DNA of 64,000 bases from Scytonematopsis contorta HA4267-MV1 (GCA_019359035.1 JAHHIC010000063.1:1-64000), one strand, 5' to 3'; shown: positions 17,363 through 25,446, numbered from the stretch's first letter. Numbers and translations are program-made. The notes: generated by a model from the letters alone, not told the origin.

Positions 17363-17809
17363 ATGCAAAAGCAGTCGGTAAAACCAATTCGTTCCCTAGA
17401 CGACGCCTTAGAAAGATGCCAAGCTTTGGGTATGCGAGTTAGCCGCCAACGTCACTATGTATTAGAGTTACTTTGGCAAGAAAAAGAACATCTTTCCGCT
17501 AGAGAAATATATGACCGTTTGAACCAACAAGGTAAAGATATTGGTCACACTTCTGTATACCAAAACCTAGAGGCTCTATCGAGTAAAGGTGTAATTGAGT
17601 GTATTGAACGCTGTGATGGTCGTTTATACGGTAATATCAGTGATATCCATAGTCATGTAAATTGCTTGGATACGAATAAAATTATAGATGTACATATAGA
17701 ATTGCCGGAAGATTTGATTCGTATTGTAGAAGAACAAACAGGGATAAAAATTACTGATTACAGTATAAATTTTTACGGGCATAGTACTTCTCAGGAAAAA
17801 GAGCAGTAA
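17363..17809 (+). CDS. Fur-family regulator, PerR/FurC-like
   Basis: The 148-residue protein has the Fur winged helix: LGMRVSRQRHYVLELLW, then HLSAREIYDRLNQQGKDIGHTSVYQNLEAL. A dimerisation domain includes GRLYGN, HSHVNCLDTNKIIDVHIELP and IKITDYSINFYG. It lacks the two CxxC pairs that hold structural zinc in many Fur and Zur proteins. The sequence closely recalls, from memory, the FurC/PerR-type peroxide regulator of Anabaena, so a role in oxidative stress is likely but not proved. It is monocistronic with a terminator directly after. Metal ligands would be the His and Cys residues in HSHVNC. Confidence 0.85.
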   Translation: MQKQSVKPIRSLDDALERCQALGMRVSRQRHYVLELLWQEKEHLSAREIYDRLNQQGKDIGHTSVYQNLEALSSKGVIECIERCDGRLYGNISDIHSHVNCLDTNKIIDVHIELPEDLIRIVEEQTGIKITDYSINFYGHSTSQEKEQ

Positions 17810-17818
17810 ATTAGGCAA

Positions 17819-17856
17819 AACCCAACTAACAAGCATCTAAGTTGGGTTCTTTAAAG
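17819..17856 (+). terminator. Terminator after the Fur-family gene
   Basis: ACCCAACT at 17820-17827 pairs with AGTTGGGT at 17840-17847 around a 12-base loop and is followed by TCTTTAAAG. It lies ten bases after the stop codon. Confidence 0.65.
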
Positions 17857-18095
17857 CTCTAAACCTTGTTTCCTTGTCGAAGCCAAAAATGCTAATTTTA
17901 AACCAAGTATGAGAAAACAGGTCATAAGTTAATAGCTTCCGATTCTCAGCGTATTAGCAATTTATGATAAACGGATGTAACGGATAATCAAGGACTTTTT
18001 TGTCGCGGCTGTTGAAATTGCTGAAGCAAAGTGCAATATTTAATTTTATGATTAACTCATCAGGTTGCAACAATTGGCGGAATCGATAATAATTA

Positions 18096-18284
18096 ATGAA
18101 GAAACCGTTAGAATTAACCCCAAAGCAAGCAATGGAGGCCATCCTAATTTGTGCTCAGCTAACAAGGGTATACAAAAAAATAGACTTAGTTAGACTTGAC
18201 GAGCGAACTGGAAACATCTACATATTGGCAAACGATTCAATACAAGCAGAAGTTACACCCAATGGTAAGGTGATTTGGTTATGA
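18096..18284 (+). CDS. Small DUF6888-like protein, first of a coupled pair
   Basis: The 62-residue product (KKPLELTPKQAMEAILIC, then LVRLDERTGNIYILA and VTPNGKVIWL) resembles, from memory, small cyanobacterial proteins listed as DUF6888. These occur beside DUF6887 proteins as here. The stop TGA overlaps the ATG of the next gene in ATGA, showing translational coupling. Pairs of this size and arrangement in an island of toxin-antitoxin genes suggest an addiction-type module, which is inference. No catalytic residue is evident. Confidence 0.65.
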   Translation: MKKPLELTPKQAMEAILICAQLTRVYKKIDLVRLDERTGNIYILANDSIQAEVTPNGKVIWL

Positions 18285-18463
18285 TGAAGTCTGATTTTCA
18301 AGAGATGTCAATGGAGCGTTTGAGAGCATACGTATTGGAACATAGAGATGATGATGAAGCTTTCTATGTATTTGTGGACAGGCTTCAGGCTAGCCCCAAC
18401 AGAGTTGTGTGTACTACACCAGAAGAAATAGAAGCGGAGCTACAAAAGCGAATAAGTAAGTAA
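18281..18463 (+). CDS. Small DUF6887-like protein, second of a coupled pair
   Basis: The 60-residue acidic product (MKSDFQEMSMERLRAYVLEH, then RDDDEAFYVFVDRLQASP and EEIEAELQKRISK) looks like the DUF6887 partner of the preceding gene. I place the start at the ATG at 18281, which overlaps the upstream stop codon. The sequence is mainly helical. Its function is unknown; the pairing is the main clue. Confidence 0.65.
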   Translation: MMKSDFQEMSMERLRAYVLEHRDDDEAFYVFVDRLQASPNRVVCTTPEEIEAELQKRISK

Positions 18464-18503
18464 GCAACTACGATAAATAAAATTAATGAACATTCGGTGA
18501 TTT

Positions 18504-18695
18504 TTAATTTCCGGAGTAAGAAGGCACAATATTATTAAGACCAATTAATTCTGGAATTATTATCCGCAGTTTTTGAGTTAAAGCTTCCATAGTAGAGGCT
18601 TCTGTTGCTAAACCTGGTACATATTCGCTAGTTGCGACCCAAACTTCTGCTTCTGAATCCCAAAATGCTTGAACTTTAAATTTATTCTGTGCCAT
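18504..18695 (-). CDS. DUF1902/HicB-like small protein
   Basis: The 63-residue protein (KFKVQAFWDSEAEVWVATSE, then VPGLATEASTMEALTQKL and IIPELIGLN) fits the DUF1902 group, a short RNase H-like fold related to HicB antitoxins. No HicA-like toxin frame is adjacent on either side, so it appears orphaned. The neighbouring sequence upstream on the same strand is the decayed Uma2/Fic mosaic, which suggests a partner could have been lost by rearrangement. Confidence 0.7.
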   Translation of the reverse strand: MAQNKFKVQAFWDSEAEVWVATSEYVPGLATEASTMEALTQKLRIIIPELIGLNNIVPSYSGN

Positions 18696-18761
18696 TATTA
18701 AAAGTCTACCGTGGTAATTTTATCTAGAGCCAGAAATATTAAGTGGGCTACATTCGCACTT

Positions 18762-19262
18762 CTATTTTACCTCTTTCCGCTGCCTCACCCAATTGCGAAA
18801 AGCGCGAGTCGCAGCACTTTCCCCATCTTTTTTGGCTTGTAAGATAAATTGGGGAATTTCCTTTACTGCCACCTGGGCAAAAGTTGGGCTTGTTTCTACT
18901 CCCGTATATTGTCCCCCGCTCAAGGTGTAAACTCGCAATACACTGCCGTTGTAGCGCCAAAATTCGGGGATACCCATTGAAGCGTAGAGTTTAAGTTTAT
19001 CTACTTTTGGTTTAGAATATTCTATTTCCAACATAAGGTCTAGTGGTGGGTCTGTTGCTAGGTCTATATTTTCTTTACTCCTAACGATTAACTCGTTTTG
19101 GATGTTGTTCGGCTATCGCGCTGATTTGATTGATGCGGGCGCTTATGCTAAAGGGCGGTTGATAGGACAATTGATGAATCTCCTCGTTTTGGGGGTGATA
19201 ATTTCTAATGTTCCGTCGTCATAAGCAATGCGGGTTTTACGCTCTAAACCCGTCTCTGCTGG
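18762..19262 (-). pseudogene. Mosaic pseudogene: Uma2 nuclease copy interrupted by a fic fragment
   Basis: By eye, 18785-19104 matches 21118-21440, the C-terminal half of the intact Uma2 gene, at roughly 95 percent identity. At 19104-19172 the sequence switches to a near copy of 22522-22589, which encodes the first 23 residues of the downstream Fic protein. From about 19190 to 19262 it returns to Uma2, matching 21588-21662. The middle of the Uma2 gene (about 150 bp) has thus been replaced. A 90-residue frame remains open at 18762-19034 but lacks the N-terminal half, so it is not a working gene. Confidence 0.85.
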
Positions 19263-19280
19263 CTGCTGGAAGCGGGCAAG

Positions 19281-19502
19281 ATGCCCGCACTACAATTTGA
19301 AATAGAAAATATTATGAAAAGCTGGGGAGAAGAAGTTCTAAAACGAATAGAAGAAGTAAGTATGGATATGACCGGAAATTATAAAAGTTTAATCGATAAG
19401 ATTTGCCCAAGCGCTCTCGTTACGGTTGATAGGTTTCATGTTACCAAAATAATACATGAAGAATTAAACCAAGCTAGAATAGCAGAAAATAAAACAGTAT
19501 GA
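19281..19502 (+). pseudogene. ISL3-family transposase remnant
   Basis: The frame contains VSMDMTGNYKSLIDKICPSA and LVTVDRFHVTKIIHEELNQA, matching the central DDE region of ISL3-type transposases (MDM, then DRFHV). Only about 65 transposase-like residues remain out of roughly 400. A dispersed repeat with GCGGGCAAGATGCCCGC sits at its 5' edge. No terminal inverted repeats were found. Confidence 0.8.
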
Positions 19503-19620
19503 GAGCTAAATTCTGCTAAAACTTTAGTTGTTTACAGAAATACCTCCTCCCCTAGGAATTAAACCTACTGTTGTTATTGCATTTCTACACAATATTTAAG
19601 ATTGGGTAAAATAACTTAAT

Positions 19621-20757
19621 CTAATGTACTGTTCCTCTGATTTTAAAACATGCCTCTACCCATTCATTCGAGAGAATATAATTTCTAATTCTTTGTTTAG
19701 AAGCAGTAGAAGCAGGATTAACTAAGCTGTTTTTAACCCACTCTTGTAACCATTCGCGAGCAGTTTTGTCTGATATACCAAACCACTCAGCAATATCTGA
19801 TGAATTGATAACAAAAGGGTTCGGCACTCCATCTAATACTCTAGCCAATAACCGAGTCAATAGCTGTTGCGAGCGCCTTGGTAGTTCTTCCCAAGGGTGG
19901 GTAACAGTGGTAATTCCTGTATATAAAGATGTTGCCTTAGCTTGTAGTTCCTCAGCAGCATTTGCCATTGTTTGAGTGAAATACAGCAACCAAGATGTAT
20001 GGTCTGGGTCGTGACGACCGTCATAAAAATTAATCGGCAACCCCATCTGTAAGGAATTGTAATAGCGCTCGCGGTCGGCGTTAAAATATTCATCAAAAGA
20101 GAAAAACCCTCGCATTCGATACCCAGAACGCCATAGTTCCGCAGTTGCTAAAAGTCTTCCAGTTCGTCCGTTCCCATCATTAAACGGATGAATGCTAATA
20201 AATCTATGGCTGAGAATAGCCGCACGGATTGGTGCTGGAAGCTCTGCTGTAGTTGAATTCGACAACCAAACGACTAAATCTGTCATTAAACTCGGTATAT
20301 CCCCAGGTTCTGGAGGTGCGTAATCAATCCTTCTTGTTAGAGTGTCTACAACAGGGCATTCAACAATTCGGTATTCGCTTTTACTGCCTCGCCTACCGCT
20401 ACCACGTACGATGACTATTCTGTGTAGCTCTTTAATAAATGCTTCGGTAATAGTTGACTGTGATTCGGCAAATTCCTCAACCCTATCAAGCGCACGCCGA
20501 TAATTGCGGACTTCTTGCTCTGCATCGCTTCCGGTACGCTCCCCACGAGCTATGGCTCGCCGAAATGCGGCTTCATCTAATGAATTACCCTCTATCTGGG
20601 TGGAACTACGAATACTTCTTTGTAAAGCATCGTGTCGTAGGCGAAGAGTTGTATCGGGGGGTAAAGGTAGCACTTCAACTACAGATTTAGCGCCTTCTAT
20701 AACACCAAGGTTTCTAACTATTTGGTGGGTATAACTAAAATTTGGTTCAAAAGTCAT
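19621..20757 (-). CDS. Fic-domain protein with C-terminal winged-helix-like region
   Basis: Fic enzymes usually transfer AMP to a hydroxyl of a target protein. The 378-residue product carries the active-site motif IHPFNDGNGRTGR in mid protein, with its catalytic His. Near the N-terminus STQIEGN matches the inhibitory helix motif [ST]xxxE[GN], which places it in the class with a built-in antitoxin helix upstream of the Fic core. The C-terminal 90 residues (SSDIAEWFGISDKTAREWLQ) look like a helix-turn-helix. Direct repeats lie in its upstream region and could be its operator. The target protein is unknown. Confidence 0.9.
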   Translation of the reverse strand: MTFEPNFSYTHQIVRNLGVIEGAKSVVEVLPLPPDTTLRLRHDALQRSIRSSTQIEGNSLDEAAFRRAIARGERTGSDAEQEVRNYRRALDRVEEFAESQSTITEAFIKELHRIVIVRGSGRRGSKSEYRIVECPVVDTLTRRIDYAPPEPGDIPSLMTDLVVWLSNSTTAELPAPIRAAILSHRFISIHPFNDGNGRTGRLLATAELWRSGYRMRGFFSFDEYFNADRERYYNSLQMGLPINFYDGRHDPDHTSWLLYFTQTMANAAEELQAKATSLYTGITTVTHPWEELPRRSQQLLTRLLARVLDGVPNPFVINSSDIAEWFGISDKTAREWLQEWVKNSLVNPASTASKQRIRNYILSNEWVEACFKIRGTVH

Positions 20758-20787
20758 TTCCTTTGCCCTCTTGATTTTGAGTTAATT

Positions 20788-20987
20788 GGCGTTATTTTTC
20801 GCTGGTCACTTCCGCTATTTTGACAGTTTACTTGAGTTTGACTTCCGTTATTTTTCGATTTTTTTACCAAAGCAGAACGGGATATCAAGCATTTGATGGC
20901 ATTGTACAGCTAATAACAGCCTAATTAGCTTCCGTTATTTTGGCAATTTTACTTCCGTTATTTCGACTAAAGTACTTCCGCTATTTT
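20788..20987. promoter_or_regulatory. Array of direct repeats ACTTCCGYTATTTY upstream of fic
   Basis: Near-identical 14-bp units occur at 20808-20821, 20841-20854, 20927-20940 (first base G), 20951-20964 and 20974-20987, all in the same orientation. A degenerate sixth unit (GGCGTTATTTTT) is at 20788-20799. Start-to-start spacings are 33, 86, 24 and 23 bp. The array fills much of the 339-bp gap just upstream of the fic start at 20757. The unit is not seen elsewhere in the window. It looks like an operator array or iteron set; which protein binds it is unknown. Confidence 0.7.
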
Positions 20988-21096
20988 CTGCAAAAAGGTG
21001 GCCGAATCAATTCCACTGGGGCTAATTTGTGCAAAAAGTATAAGAGCGGGCAAGGATGCCCACCCCACAAGAGTAGGCCCACTACTACAGCAAGGA

Positions 21097-21732
21097 CTAG
21101 GGTTGTTTCCCCTGTCTAACCCAATTGCGAAAAGCGCGAGTCGTAGCACTTTCCCCATCTTTTTTGGCTTGTAAGATAAATTGGGGAATTTCCTTTACTG
21201 TCACCTGGGCAAAAGTTGGGCTTGTTTCTACTTCCGTATATTGTCCCCCGCTCAAGGTGTAAACTCGCAATACACTGCCGTTGTAGCGCCAAAATTCGGG
21301 GATACCTAATGAAGCGTAAAGTTTAAGTTTATCTACTTTTGGTTTAGAATATTCGACTTCCAGCACAAGGTCTGGTGGTGGGTCTGTTGCTAGGTCTATA
21401 TTTTCTTTACCTCTAACAAGTAACTCGTTTTGGATGTAGTAGCTGCTGTCTGGTTCTCCTCCCTTTTCGAGGTCGTCTCGTGTCAAAGTTAATGAGCCAG
21501 AGCGTTTATATTCTAAGTTTAATTCCTCACACAATACTACTACAAAGCCCTCAATCATACGGTTTGAGTTCTCGTGTGGCATCAGTGGGGTCATAATTTC
21601 TAGTGTTCCTTTATCATAAGCAATTCGGGTTTTACGCTCTGAACCTGTTTCAGCTAGCATGGTTTTAAATGTTTGCCAGCTAATGTTTTCTAGTAAGGTT
21701 CTAGTTTCTGCTAGTGGTGCTGTTGCGACCAT
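21097..21732 (-). CDS. Uma2-family (DUF820) putative nuclease
   Basis: Uma2 proteins have a PD-(D/E)XK-type fold and are greatly expanded in cyanobacteria with unknown roles. The 211-residue product shows PPPDLVLEVEYSKPKVDKLK with candidate catalytic D121, E125 and K137, followed by LYASLGIPEFWRYN, the family signature. I choose the start at 21732 (MVATAPLAE), directly after GGAGG; a frame to 21765 adds 11 residues. It sits between two fic genes on the same strand. A damaged partial copy lies at 18762-19262. Confidence 0.9.
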   Translation of the reverse strand: MVATAPLAETRTLLENISWQTFKTMLAETGSERKTRIAYDKGTLEIMTPLMPHENSNRMIEGFVVVLCEELNLEYKRSGSLTLTRDDLEKGGEPDSSYYIQNELLVRGKENIDLATDPPPDLVLEVEYSKPKVDKLKLYASLGIPEFWRYNGSVLRVYTLSGGQYTEVETSPTFAQVTVKEIPQFILQAKKDGESATTRAFRNWVRQGKQP

Positions 21733-21825
21733 AGCAAGCCTCCTCTCTGTATTCTTAATAATCAAATATCTTAAGGCTTACATTTCAAGTCGGTGTGTGA
21801 CAGTTTGATGTTTTAAGGGCAATTG

Positions 21826-22590
21826 TCACAAAACAGCGTAATCAGTCTGGATGAGGGTATCGTGGATGATGTCGAGCATAAACTCGATGAAGGGTGTGAT
21901 GTCGGCGGCGCGGTCGGCATCCTCTAGGACTTGGTAGTAGCGGTTTTGTTGGTCTTTAATGAAGCTTTCGATGGGGAGAAGGTAGAACAGAGAGTTCCAC
22001 TGTCCGAGGATGAGGGTTTGCCAGAGGCGACCCATGCGACCGTTGCCGTCGATGAAGGGATGGATAAATTCAAGTTCGTAGTGAATGACGCTGCTTTTGA
22101 TAAGGGGGTGGTCGGGGTAGGCTTTGAGCCAGTCGAGGAGGTCAGCGATAAGATGGGGAACTCGTTTAGCGGGGGGAGCGACATGGACGATTTGTTCGCC
22201 TTTATGGATACCAACTTGACTGTTGCGAAATTTTCCGGCTTCGGTGAGGATGTCGCTCATAAGCAGGTAGTGAGCTTGGAGAAAGTGCTGGATGGAAGTT
22301 GGGTCCCAGGTGGGGAGAGCTTCGTAGGCGCGGATAGCTCCTTGGACTTCGGCGATTTCGCGGGGGTGTCCTAGAACTCGTTTGCCTTCGAGAATGGCGG
22401 TAATTTGGTCGAGGGAGAGGCTGTTGCCTTCTATGGCGAGAGTACTTTGAATAGTACGGATGCGGTTTTGTTTACGAAGTTGGGGGGAGGGCTGTCCGAT
22501 GGGGTTACTTAGTCGCCCCAGTTGTTCGGCTATCGCGCTGATTTGATTGATGATGCGGGCGCTAATGCTAAAGGGCGGTTGATAGGACAT
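21826..22590 (-). CDS. Fic-domain protein, shorter form
   Basis: This 254-residue Fic protein has the active-site motif FIHPFIDGNGRMGR at about residues 170-183 and an N-terminal inhibitory motif in STLAIEGNSL. It lacks the C-terminal winged-helix-like part of the Fic protein at 19621. The start at 22590 (MSYQPPFSIS) fits the usual start of this subfamily. Local base composition is GC-richer than the neighbours. A fragment of its first 23 codons is embedded in the mosaic pseudogene at 19104-19172. The substrate is unknown; AMP transfer is expected from the family. Confidence 0.9.
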   Translation of the reverse strand: MSYQPPFSISARIINQISAIAEQLGRLSNPIGQPSPQLRKQNRIRTIQSTLAIEGNSLSLDQITAILEGKRVLGHPREIAEVQGAIRAYEALPTWDPTSIQHFLQAHYLLMSDILTEAGKFRNSQVGIHKGEQIVHVAPPAKRVPHLIADLLDWLKAYPDHPLIKSSVIHYELEFIHPFIDGNGRMGRLWQTLILGQWNSLFYLLPIESFIKDQQNRYYQVLEDADRAADITPFIEFMLDIIHDTLIQTDYAVL

Positions 22591-22694
22591 TGAGACAAGG
22601 TGAGACCTGGAGAGTCATTATACAATTTTACCGCTTGTGATTGTATCGTTCCTTGTACTGACGATATATATTTAATTTTGCGTTACTACTTAAA

Positions 22695-22736
22695 TACCCT
22701 GAATCACCACCAAAAATCTTAACCGAGTAGTATTGG
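22695..22736. repeat. Dispersed 42-bp repeat, copy A
   Basis: TACCCTGAATCACCACCAAA and the following bases up to GTATTGG recur almost exactly at 47588-47630 in the gap before the Wzc-like gene. It lies just downstream of xisI copy 2 and upstream of fic. No coding function is seen. Confidence 0.8.
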
Positions 22737-22760
22737 TGCCCGCCATCAAATTTCTACTTA

Positions 22761-23096
22761 TTATTCAACAGCATAAGAAGTAAATTGACGTTTAAAAGGA
22801 GAATAAAAACCGATAACAATATCTGAGGAAAGTACACCTAAATCAACTAATCTCTCTGCAACAAGTTCTTCTGTTCCATTATATTGAATCCATATCTTTC
22901 CGTTTTGGATATCAAAATGCATCACAGGTCCAAATATCCGCTTTTCACCATTCCAACCGACATCAACTAGTTGATAATGGTCGTTTTCCTTATCAAAAAC
23001 CAGTTGTGACTTTACAGTATCGGTATCAGAACTAATCTGTGCATGTTCGGTTAATATTTGTTTTACGATTTGTCGATAGCGTTCTATTTTATCCAT
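22761..23096 (-). CDS. xisI: XisI-family protein, copy 2
   Basis: The 111-residue protein begins MDKIERYRQIVKQILTEHAQ and has YQLVDVGWNGEKRIFG, IWIQYNGTEELVAERL and a final FKRQFTSYAVE, matching XisI. It starts 13 bp inside the end of its xisH partner, a tighter overlap than in copy 1. A decayed fragment of its 3' end seems to lie at about 25447-25470. The role in DNA excision is established only for the fdxN element homologue; here it is unassigned. Confidence 0.9.
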   Translation of the reverse strand: MDKIERYRQIVKQILTEHAQISSDTDTVKSQLVFDKENDHYQLVDVGWNGEKRIFGPVMHFDIQNGKIWIQYNGTEELVAERLVDLGVLSSDIVIGFYSPFKRQFTSYAVE

Positions 23097-23500
23097 TTAC
23101 GAATCTCCTCCTTTTGGGGGTCATAAGTTAGTAATTTAACTCGATAACGTTGAAGCGCGCGCTGGACAAAAGCAAGTTGAAAAAAATCTAAATATGTTTC
23201 ATGAGGAACTGCTAAATAGACAATTCTGTCTGGTTCATTTTCCTCTAATGCTTGGCAGTAATTAAGGTATTGACCAAGTGCTGTGTGAAATTCGTTAACG
23301 TCAGAACCTGCTGTAAAACTTTTGATTTCAACTGCGATTTTTTCGGTATCACGCTCTGCTGCAATTGCACTTTCTGCCGCTAAATCTATTTGTAGTTTAA
23401 TTGCTTCACTAATGCGAATATACAAAGGGTCATTGGTAATTAACCACCCATCTTTGATTAAAGCATTTTTTACTTGTTGATGAAAAACATCTTTAGCCAT
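23084..23500 (-). CDS. xisH: XisH-family protein, copy 2
   Basis: The 138-residue product (AKDVFHQQVKNALIKDGW) is a second XisH. It keeps the PD-(D/E)XK-like residues D39, E58 and K60 (IAVEIKSF) at exactly the positions of copy 1, which supports a catalytic role. It is first in the xisH-xisI order and overlaps xisI by 13 bp. Divergence between the two copies suggests separate acquisition rather than recent duplication. Confidence 0.9.
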   Translation of the reverse strand: MAKDVFHQQVKNALIKDGWLITNDPLYIRISEAIKLQIDLAAESAIAAERDTEKIAVEIKSFTAGSDVNEFHTALGQYLNYCQALEENEPDRIVYLAVPHETYLDFFQLAFVQRALQRYRVKLLTYDPQKEEIRKWIK

Positions 23501-23642
23501 TAGATATTTTACTTCTTTGAATCTATCTTAATCTAATATTGAGAGTTCCTTATTTTCAGTGCATTAAGCTGTTCCACATTTAAACTGCATAATAAAAAAG
23601 TTTACATCTTTTGTCGAGGTAGGCATCTCGAACACATATTTT

Positions 23643-23801
23643 TTATTCTACCTGGCGATTAGATATATTGGAGAAGCTGAGGATGATGTGGTGATTCTCT
23701 TGTGTGGCGGAGATAAGGATAGCCAGGACAAGGATATAGCAAGAGCGAAAAAATATTGGAAGGCTTACCAGGAGGAGCTGTGGTGCGAAACCTTCAAGTA
23801 A
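23643..23801 (+). pseudogene. 3' remnant of a RelE/HigB-type toxin gene
   Basis: The open stretch encodes FYLAIRYIGEAEDDVVILLC followed by GGDKDSQDKDIARAKKYWKA, which matches the C-terminal third of RelE/ParE/HigB-like toxins. No start codon or N-terminal two thirds are present, and no antitoxin frame follows in the right place. The intact example in this window is at 53491-53865. The rest of the 404-bp gap (23501-23904) shows no gene. Confidence 0.75.
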
Positions 23802-23904
23802 ACCTAAAAAGCATACCCAGCGAAAGCTTGAAAATTCCTATGATATGTCGTATATTTGAAGATGAAAAATGTCGCTTTTTTGAAAACCAACTGCTTGTTG
23901 TACA

Positions 23905-24318
23905 ATGGGAAAATATGGTACATTGACGTACAAGATTTCTGCCAGGATAGCGAGGAAGAATAACGCTGTCTTCGTGCGGGAGGATTTTGAGGATTTGGGC
24001 GGGTATGACCAAGTGGGTCGTATCTTGCGCCAGCTTGCCCGCGCCGGAAAGCTGATCAAAATCGGCTATGGCCTGTATGCCAAAACCAAAATCTCTCCTC
24101 TGACAGGCGAAGTTGTTCCTGTCCTCCCCCTGCCGACGCTGGCAAAAGAAGCTCTGGAACGGCTTGGGCTGGAAACTTTTCCATCATTTTACGAGCGGGA
24201 ATATAATGCCGGACGCTCCACCCAAGTCCCCACAGGCCGACGGATCGCCGTGAAAGGGCGTGTTTCCCGCAAAATTGAATATAACGGGGCCTGTATCAGT
24301 TATGAACCCGCGCCCTGA
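23905..24318 (+). CDS. AbiEi/DUF6088-like antitoxin of a GC-rich pair
   Basis: The 137-residue protein has an N-terminal winged-helix-like region (FVREDFEDLGGYDQVGRILRQ, residues about 24-44) and KIGYGLYAK, as in AbiEi-type and DUF6088 antitoxins. It precedes and overlaps an AbiEii-like nucleotidyltransferase by 17 bp. In type IV systems the antitoxin blocks the toxin without binding it and often represses the operon. GC content is clearly higher than in flanking genes, and codons such as CGC, GCC and CTG are frequent, pointing to recent transfer from a GC-richer, possibly proteobacterial, source. Confidence 0.8.
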   Translation: MGKYGTLTYKISARIARKNNAVFVREDFEDLGGYDQVGRILRQLARAGKLIKIGYGLYAKTKISPLTGEVVPVLPLPTLAKEALERLGLETFPSFYEREYNAGRSTQVPTGRRIAVKGRVSRKIEYNGACISYEPAP

Positions 24319-25231
24319 AAAAGCACTGATTGAAGAAGTAGCCCTTGCGTGGAATATGGCGGAAGCCTTGGTTGAGAAAGACTGGTTCGTTACCCAAGCT
24401 ATCGCCGCCATTGCCATGATCGACTATCAAGGGTTTAAAGTGGTATTCTCCGGGGGCACCGCGCTGGCTAAGGCGCATCATTTGCTGCAACGCTTTTCCG
24501 AAGATGTCGATTTTCGGCTACTGGTGCCGGAAGCCCTGCAAAACCGCAAAGCCCGCTCCGGCTACAAAAAAGCGTTGGTCACCTCTTTGCGACAAGCAGG
24601 ATTTTCTATCGAAGAATCAGATATCCGTGCCCGGGATGAAAACCGGTTTTTCGCCATCGATCTCGGTTACGAAAGCTACTTTGCCAAAGCAGGCGCTTTA
24701 CGTCCGCACATCCAGGTGGAGTTGAAGGCTGTTGCGCCGCAGCTTCCCGCGCTTTCGCTGCCGATATCCTCTTTCATCCACGCGCTTGGCAAAAGACCGC
24801 CAGAAGTCACGCAGGTTGCTTGTATTGATCCGGTGGAGAGCGCGGCGGATAAACTTAGCGCCTTGGCATGGCGCATCCCGGATCGGGTGCGGGGCGGCCA
24901 GTTTGATGACCCAGCCATTGTCCGTCATAGTCACGATCTGGCCATACTGAAAGATAAGGCACTGGCGCATCCGCGCTTTCATGAACTGGTTGCTGCGGCC
25001 ATGCAGCAGGACAATGAACGCCCGAAAAACGACCCTTCTTTCTCAGGAATGACTATGGCGCAAAAACTGGAACGCATGATGGTCGTTTTGGAAGCTGATG
25101 GCGAATATGCAAGGGAATATGTGGATTTCGTGGAAAGCGTGTCGTATGCACCCGCAGGCACAGTGCCGGATTTTGAGATGGCGTTAAAGGCGCTGCGAGA
25201 ATTGGTCAAAGCGTTGAATGCCTATGGATAA
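24302..25231 (+). CDS. AbiEii/AbiGii-type nucleotidyltransferase toxin
   Basis: The 309-residue protein carries the nucleotidyltransferase signature VFSGGTALAKAHHLL with RFSEDVDFRL about 15 residues on, giving the GG and DxD catalytic groups. It also has PVESAADKLSALAWR, typical of AbiEii. AbiEii toxins modify nucleic-acid targets with nucleotides and can cause abortive infection or plasmid maintenance. I start at the ATG at 24302 (MNPRPEK) inside the antitoxin gene; a frame to 24260 is open but lies deeper in that gene. It is GC-rich like its partner. The pair is intact and could be active. Confidence 0.88.
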   Translation: MNPRPEKALIEEVALAWNMAEALVEKDWFVTQAIAAIAMIDYQGFKVVFSGGTALAKAHHLLQRFSEDVDFRLLVPEALQNRKARSGYKKALVTSLRQAGFSIEESDIRARDENRFFAIDLGYESYFAKAGALRPHIQVELKAVAPQLPALSLPISSFIHALGKRPPEVTQVACIDPVESAADKLSALAWRIPDRVRGGQFDDPAIVRHSHDLAILKDKALAHPRFHELVAAAMQQDNERPKNDPSFSGMTMAQKLERMMVVLEADGEYAREYVDFVESVSYAPAGTVPDFEMALKALRELVKALNAYG

Positions 25232-25446
25232 GCGGGGCTTTATTTGTCGTCATAGCTGTAATTTGCTGCAATAAGCACTCCACTCAACTTTATAAATTCT
25301 GGTAAAGTTTAGTCTTATTATGCTTTTAATTAAATTACTTTTCTTTTTATCAGAATTATCAATGTGTTTCAGTTGGGCAATAATGCTGAAAGTTGAATTT
25401 CCAGGTTTGGCAATATCAAGGCTTATACTTCAACAAGATGTATGAG

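Noticed and set aside
21931-22374. 147-codon plus-strand frame
   Set aside because: It is antisense to the shorter fic gene; low-complexity Val/Gly/Asp composition shows it is a shadow.
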